This document shows, in pieces, positions 58,430 to 64,000 of a stretch of DNA of 64,000 nt; the first letter of the stretch is position 1; each line of letters begins with the position of its first letter. Below the pieces are notes generated by a model that saw nothing but the letters and a program-made list of their open reading frames with translations, ran no database searches and had not been told where the DNA came from. This DNA is from Casuarina equisetifolia (taxonomy: Eukaryota > Streptophyta > Magnoliopsida > Fagales > Casuarinaceae): NCBI GenBank assembly GCA_028551475.1, contig CM052354.1:32139258-32203257 (forward strand). Direction: 5' to 3'. The translations under genes were made by a program, and so were the position numbers.

Positions 58430-59532
58430 TGAAAAAGAGAGGCAGAAGTAATACAACGGTTGTATGACAAGATAATTCAAAAAAAAAAAGGTAAAAGTAA
58501 AAGAATTAACATGTTTGCTTTAAGTGTGGGATGAGGAACAAGAGGACTCGTTGTAATTCCCTTTGCACACACCCTCTCCCATTGAATGTATCTCTAATTT
58601 CTCCCCATTACTTAGAGGAGGGGAGGATTCAGTAAGAAAATACATCCCATTTGTATAAAGTTAGTAATCTTTGGAACTACAAAAGAAATTAATACCTTGA
58701 CTTTCCTCAATAAGAATTTGAGATATATAGTTAGATTTTCACTCCCATCATCTCTATTGTATAAAATCTTCTGCTAGAGTTAGTGTCCTAACTTCAAGTT
58801 CTATTTTGGGCTTGGGGTTTAAGGTTTTTTATAATGTCTTTTAAATTCTCTGTAAAATATAATAATTTTTAATGAATTATACAGAATTAGTGCATATGAT
58901 TTTATTGTTGACAGAGTCAATTATTGTGACTCAATTTTATATTAAAAAAAGTGTTGAACTTGATTCTGTATCCAAAAAAAAAGAAGAAAATCATTTATTT
59001 TTTAATCTAACAACTACTAAAGAGATTAATGTTGATAATAGTTTAACTTTGAATGTTGTAAAAGATTTGATTTTGTATTTGTTTTCTTTTCACACTACAC
59101 TATAATGAACTTGAATATTGCAATTCAAAGCACAATATAGGTTTGAAAACAAACAGTCAAAAATTATGTTATAGTGAAGAGAATCCCATTTAAAATTTAA
59201 TTACTCAATCATTATAAGCATGAATAAGCTGTAAAGTGTTTTTCTCAAACTAAATAAACAAATATTTCTTGATTTTTTTTTTGTAGAACATTTTTCAGTT
59301 TTTTCTTCCATAGTATTTATGAGAAATAAAGGTACTTTTTGACTAGGAGTTTACCAAGTACTACCTCAAACCAAAGCCAAGGTCAACAGAAAAAAAATAA
59401 ATAAAAATAAAAGAAATTGGAAAAGTATCATATAAACTTATTGTCTTCATAGTTGCATGGGCATACATTATTTACCTAGCAAGTGTCTTATTGATTTTGA
59501 TTGCTTTTTGCGTTACTTCCAATTCATGCCTC
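58430..59532. repeat. 3' flank of RLP copy D
   Basis: Matches 37.6-38.64 kb. AT-rich, no gene. Confidence 0.55.
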
Positions 59533-62500
59533 CTATTGTTTGTTGCCTTGTACAAAAGTTGTAAACCAATCATGCTTCTTTATGATTCCAAGAACAACTC
59601 CAAAAACAAATCCACATCCATATCCTATCACAACTACTTTCCAACTGAATTCAAATGGAAACTTCCAAATTTGATTGTCTATAGTGGTTAAATGTTGGCG
59701 ATGTGAATGTTCAAAATTTCCACATTTCTTTAATAAAGGGCTTCCACATAATCCGAGATTATCACTAAAGGAAGTGTTTGGAAACGTATCAAATTGTTTT
59801 CCTAAAGGTATAAGCCCTGTGAGATGATTTTGGGAAACATTAAAGAATTCAAGGAAGCTAAGTTGCACAAGTTCAAAAGGAATTGCACCAGATAACTTGT
59901 TTTGAGAAAGATCTAGTGATTCTAGCTTTGTTAAGTTCCCTAGAGAAGATAGTATATGACCTGTAAGAAAGTTATTTGAGAGGTTAAGTGATTTTAGTTT
60001 TTTAAAATTTCCAACAGCTTTTAGAATTTCACCTTCAAATTTGTTATTTGAGAGATCAATAACGATAAAGAAATCTAGGATTTTTTTATATGCCATTTCA
60101 TTGCCTTTGTTGGTAAATGTCATCGAGAAACTATACTCACTATCTTGGACAACTTCCATGTACATTAAGCTATTTTCATCGAGAATTTGCATGGCATTCC
60201 ATGTTTTGAAGTATTCAGAAGGTAGATGGCCTATAATGTTATTATTAGAAAGATCCACAATGTGTAAACTTGCGAAATCAAAAGAGATGTTAGAATTTCC
60301 TATTGTACCATAAAGTCTATTAGATCACAAAATGAGAACCTTCAATTTAGTTAGACCACCTAACCAAAAAGGGAAATTAGCTAATGACCTCGGTATAAGG
60401 CCCCATAATTGATTTTGACTAAGATCAATCATCTCTAGTTGGTTTTCTTCAAGAAATAATTGAGGAATGGTTCCATGAAAGTTATTCTTGCATAAATTTA
60501 AAATTAATGTTGTTTAAACATTAAGGAAGTGAACCATTCAAGCTATTGTTTGACAAATCAAGAGCAGTGATTGAACTTAGATTGCAAATCAAGTTTGGGA
60601 TTTCTCCTGTCAATTTGTTGTTTGTAGCTAAATACCAAATGATCGAAGGTGGTGGAATTGGAAGTGACCCTTGAAGCTTGTTGGAATCAAGACCTAGATA
60701 TGCTAATGAAAAAGAAAAAATTGGAAATTCATCAAAGCCTGTTAGAAAGTTGAAACTTAGATCCAAAATTTGGTTAGTATTTGTAATTGCATTTGACATC
60801 CATTTTGGAACTTGGCCATGAATTTCATTGTTGGAAAGGTCCAAATTCAACAATTGATCTTGGTTCCTTAGAAAATGTGGGAACTCATGTAGGTGACGAT
60901 CCCTCAAAATTAAGTCATTTATTTTTGTAAAAGTTGCATTGGTAGTAGGGTTTGTAAGTAATGAAATATTGTTACTAAATAAAATGAGGGTACGAAGGTT
61001 TTTGAGTTTTAGGAACAAGTCAAATTCCACTATGCCACTTAAGTTGTTGGAGTCAAGCTAAGATATTCAATACTAACAAGCTTAGATAGAAGTTTTGGAA
61101 TTGAACCATGAAAATTATTTCCTTTGAGTTCTAGCCTAGTTAGTTGGGTGAAGTTATCAAGTGAAGATGGTAATGAGATATTGGTGTTCAATAAATAGAG
61201 TGACTGAAGATTTTTCAATTTTAGTAACAAGTCAAATTCCACTATCCCACTTAAGATTTTTGAGGAAAGCCCAAGATATTCAAGATTGACAAGCTTAGAT
61301 ATAAGCTCTGGAATTGAACCATGCAAATTGTTTCCTTTGAGTCCTAGCTTAATTAGCTGGGTAAGGTTTTCAATTGAAGATGGTAAAAAAATATTGGTGT
61401 TCAATATATAGAGTGACTGAAGATTTTTCAATTTTAGTAACAAGTTAAATTCCACTATGCTAGTCAAGTTTAAGCCAAGGTTGAGATATTCAAGATTAAC
61501 AAGTTTAGATATAAGCTCATGAATTGAACCATACAAATTATTTTCTTCAAAATCTAGCACAGTTAGTTGGGTAAGGTTACTAAGTGAAGACAATATTAGT
61601 CTTGAAATATTGCATCTTGTACACGTGAAAGAGGATAAGGATTTAAGGTTACCGATTGAATGCAATAGAGTACTAGGAAAAGGCATGTTATAGACTTCCA
61701 AAAATTCAAGGGGGCTACTTTTATTAAATTCTACCAAACTTAAAGTGATATTCTCATTAAAGCCCATTTCAAGCTCCCTAAGGTTAGGTAGATGATGGTA
61801 TTGGTCTAAAAAAATTGCATGCTATAACACCAACATGTTGTAAAAACTTGAGGTTTCTAATTGAGATTGGTAGCTTACCAGAGAAACTTGTATAAGAAAG
61901 CTCCAATGATTGAAGGGGGTTGCTTTGGTTATATTCTAGTATACTTCCATTAAGATCATAATGGAATTTCAAATCAATAAATTAAAGATTGGGTAAATAG
62001 AAAATTTCAATGGGAAACTCTCCATACAAGCCATAGTCCTTTAGGAATAAAGATGTTAAAGAAGATAAGTTTGCCAAAGTTTTGGGTACCTCAGATACAA
62101 TGTTAACAAAAAAAAGATTTAGTCCTTTCAAGTTTGTTAACTTTTGAGCCATATTTCTTAAACCAAATTCTGGAAGCCCCAAATCATTGTTTGAAAGATC
62201 CAAGGAAACTAATTTAGAGAATTCCAAAATTTCTAAAGGGATTTGACCAAAAAATCCTGAGAAAGATAGATTAAGGCTTGTCAACCTTGAAAGATGTGTA
62301 AAACTAGTTGGGATTTCAGAAGAATTGAAGTCATTGTTAGCAAAATTAAGCTTTTGGAGGTGAACAAGTTGGAAGAGACTGCTAGTGGAATTAATGGTGC
62401 CAAGAAGACAACTACTACTAAGGTCAAGGCTCACCACATGACCCATGTTCTTATCACACTTAACCCCATTCCATTTGAAACAATTGTTGCTTTCAGACTC

Positions 62501-62611
62501 CTAAAAAGAAACCTTTGAATAGTTAGAGGAATAACCAAATTCACCACAATCACTCACAAGGCTTTCTTTGAATTGCAACAAGGCCAAGCTTTCATTATCA
62601 TGGCACAATGG
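59533..62611 (-). pseudogene. LRR-RLP copy D, broken
   Basis: Homologous to copy C over its full length. It starts after TTTTTGCAG at 62612 with PLCHDNESLALLQFKESL. A TAG (62501-62503) replaces a conserved Trp in the cap. Further breaks: TAA near 61980, a deletion of about 150 bp near 61797, a shift near 61035, and a deletion plus shift at about 60500-60260. The 3' part (60258-59533) with island, LGLCGSPLLKKC, the membrane helix and tail is open. It cannot give a full receptor. Confidence 0.88.
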
Positions 62612-64000
62612 CTGCAAAAATAAAAAAAGTGGCAACAAATTTATGACAAAACAATGAGTATAAGTGCACAAAGAAGAATAAGGGAAGCAAAAAAAGAATT
62701 TTTTTTTTAATAGAATGTGGTTTGGGTCTTTCCTATCTTCACTTTAACATCACCAACTTCAAATATTTTTATTCTGCTTCACATAATTTTTCATGAGATG
62801 TAGTCCAAGTCATTTGATGGAAAATTTGCAACAATAGAAAATCATGCTAAATCCTAGAGTTAGCCATGTCATATTTAATGATTCTAAGACTTTGACATAA
62901 GTCGTTCTTTAAAATATTATTCTCACATTTACTTTTATTTTTACAAAAAAGTTGTCATTTCTTGCTTGGACAATTTAAAATTGAAAACAGAATTATTAAG
63001 ACTTATATACATAATCATTAAATAATTTAGTTTGTAAAGTTAAGAATTTTCTCTTATCATATGAGCATAAATTTTCTTCCTTTATTTCTCACTGAGTTTG
63101 TGTCTTGAGATTAAATCTAATTCATAAAAATCTTCAATTTCTATTATTTTATACCTCTATTTCTATGATTTAAAAAAAATAAGTTACTCACCTTCACTTT
63201 ACTGGCATAGAAAACAAGGATGAAGTAGTAGGAAACACCAAAAGTTTCTTTTGATGAACACTTCACATATTCTTTCATAGTTCATTGTCTTTACCTAATT
63301 TTTAATATATTAATCAAAATTTTGTGCTGAAAAGAAAATCTATTAGATCTTCCCCAGCCCCACAAACTATAAAATATGAATTTACAACACGTTTTAGTAC
63401 ATACCCATGCCCAAACTAAACCCAAAAATCAAACTCAAATTCTGACATCAAACTCAAAACCAAAAAACAACTTTGTAATTCTATACCGCGCGATGTATCA
63501 CTACTAAAAAAACGAAATAGAAAAATAAACCCCATAAAAAAACTACAAGTAATAGAACGGAAATAGAAAAAATGTCAATTTGAGCGTAGAACCAGGAGAA
63601 GAGTGTTGGAGCGTTAACAACATGAGAGCTGTCAGGAAGGGACTAACAAAATCATTCTATACTCCGCCTACAAGAGATTCGAAACTAGAGAAGGGTATGA
63701 TTGCCAAGAGCAAGACAATGGTTGGATTCTTCTAAAAATGATAGATGCTTTTCTGGTTCAGAGATACATATCTTAAAGCAAGAAATTCTGAAAAATGATT
63801 AGCAACTTTTGTAGCACGGTTTCTACTAGTCTAAAACCTGATGTTCATTTCTATAATAGCTTCTCAGGTGTAGCTGGTTTCAATCTTTCTAAATTCATGA
63901 AGTTCTTTGAAGTCAATGGCCAGCGCAGTTTCATTATGATTTCTATACCGGTAATTCCTTCATTCTTGTTCTCTGTAATTTCTATCAATAGACGATTTTA
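62612..64000 (-). repeat. 5' flank of RLP copy D, continuing beyond the window
   Basis: Matches 41.9-43.3 kb. Any DUF1218 exon 1 of this unit would lie just past 64000. Confidence 0.6.

Noticed and set aside
1-64000. tRNA, rRNA or other structured RNA genes
   Set aside because: I looked for tRNA-like arms and conserved boxes and found none that I could support by eye; a tRNAscan or Infernal run would be decisive.

Overview
This is a window of plant nuclear DNA. It is AT-rich, the coding exons have GT-AG introns, and it holds LTR and LINE retrotransposon remnants and two classes of plant immune-receptor gene. The TIR-type NLR, the leucine-rich-repeat receptor-like proteins (RLPs) and the DUF1218 exons point to a eudicot. 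The closest architecture I know for the NLR is the Ma gene of Prunus, so a woody rosid is likely, but the sequence alone does not fix the species. Nearly every gene lies on the minus strand.

The central gene is an intact TIR-NB-ARC-LRR (TNL) receptor, minus strand, 30151 down to 19364. I could join 13 exons with consistent splice phases into a predicted protein of 2560 residues. After the LRRs it carries seven successive post-LRR (C-JID/PL) units, mostly one per exon. Two introns begin with CT microsatellites directly at the 5' splice site, and one exon carries a 60-bp coding minisatellite.

Around it is a cluster of LRR-RLP genes and relics, all minus strand: copy A (1-607, running off the window), copy B (12385-13030, broken), copy C (38650-41898, open and full length), copy E (54040-54480, 3' fragment) and copy D (59533-62611, several breaks). 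Copies C and D sit in a direct duplication of roughly 9-10 kb (about 34.1-43.9 kb and 55.1-64.0 kb). That duplication also carries the remains of a DUF1218-family gene (34467-37471 and 55607-58213).

Exon 1 of the DUF1218 family (30 codons, a signal peptide, followed by a GTGAGT donor) occurs seven times, whole or broken, always on the minus strand (1.6, 9.4, 30.7, 32.6, 37.4, 43.6, 58.2 kb). Only two copies have further DUF1218 exons downstream. Copies lie upstream of RLP A, RLP C and the TNL. RLP C has lost the usual ATG of its own signal peptide but keeps a CAG at the point where that exon could be spliced on in phase, so a chimeric secreted receptor is a testable possibility.

Mobile DNA: a defective Ty1/Copia element (3551-9211) with 214-bp LTRs and GCAAC target duplication, whose unoccupied paralogous site is at 32317-32321; an LTR plus primer-binding site of another element (31310-31625); a 119-bp solo-LTR-like insertion (58278-58396); and five 3' ends of one LINE family in the same orientation. 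Several low-copy repeats of unknown nature (about 11.6, 49.9 and 51.3 kb; 52.1 and 54.5 kb; 18.1 and 46.2 kb) record further local duplication. The remaining stretches are AT-rich intergenic DNA in which I recognise nothing.
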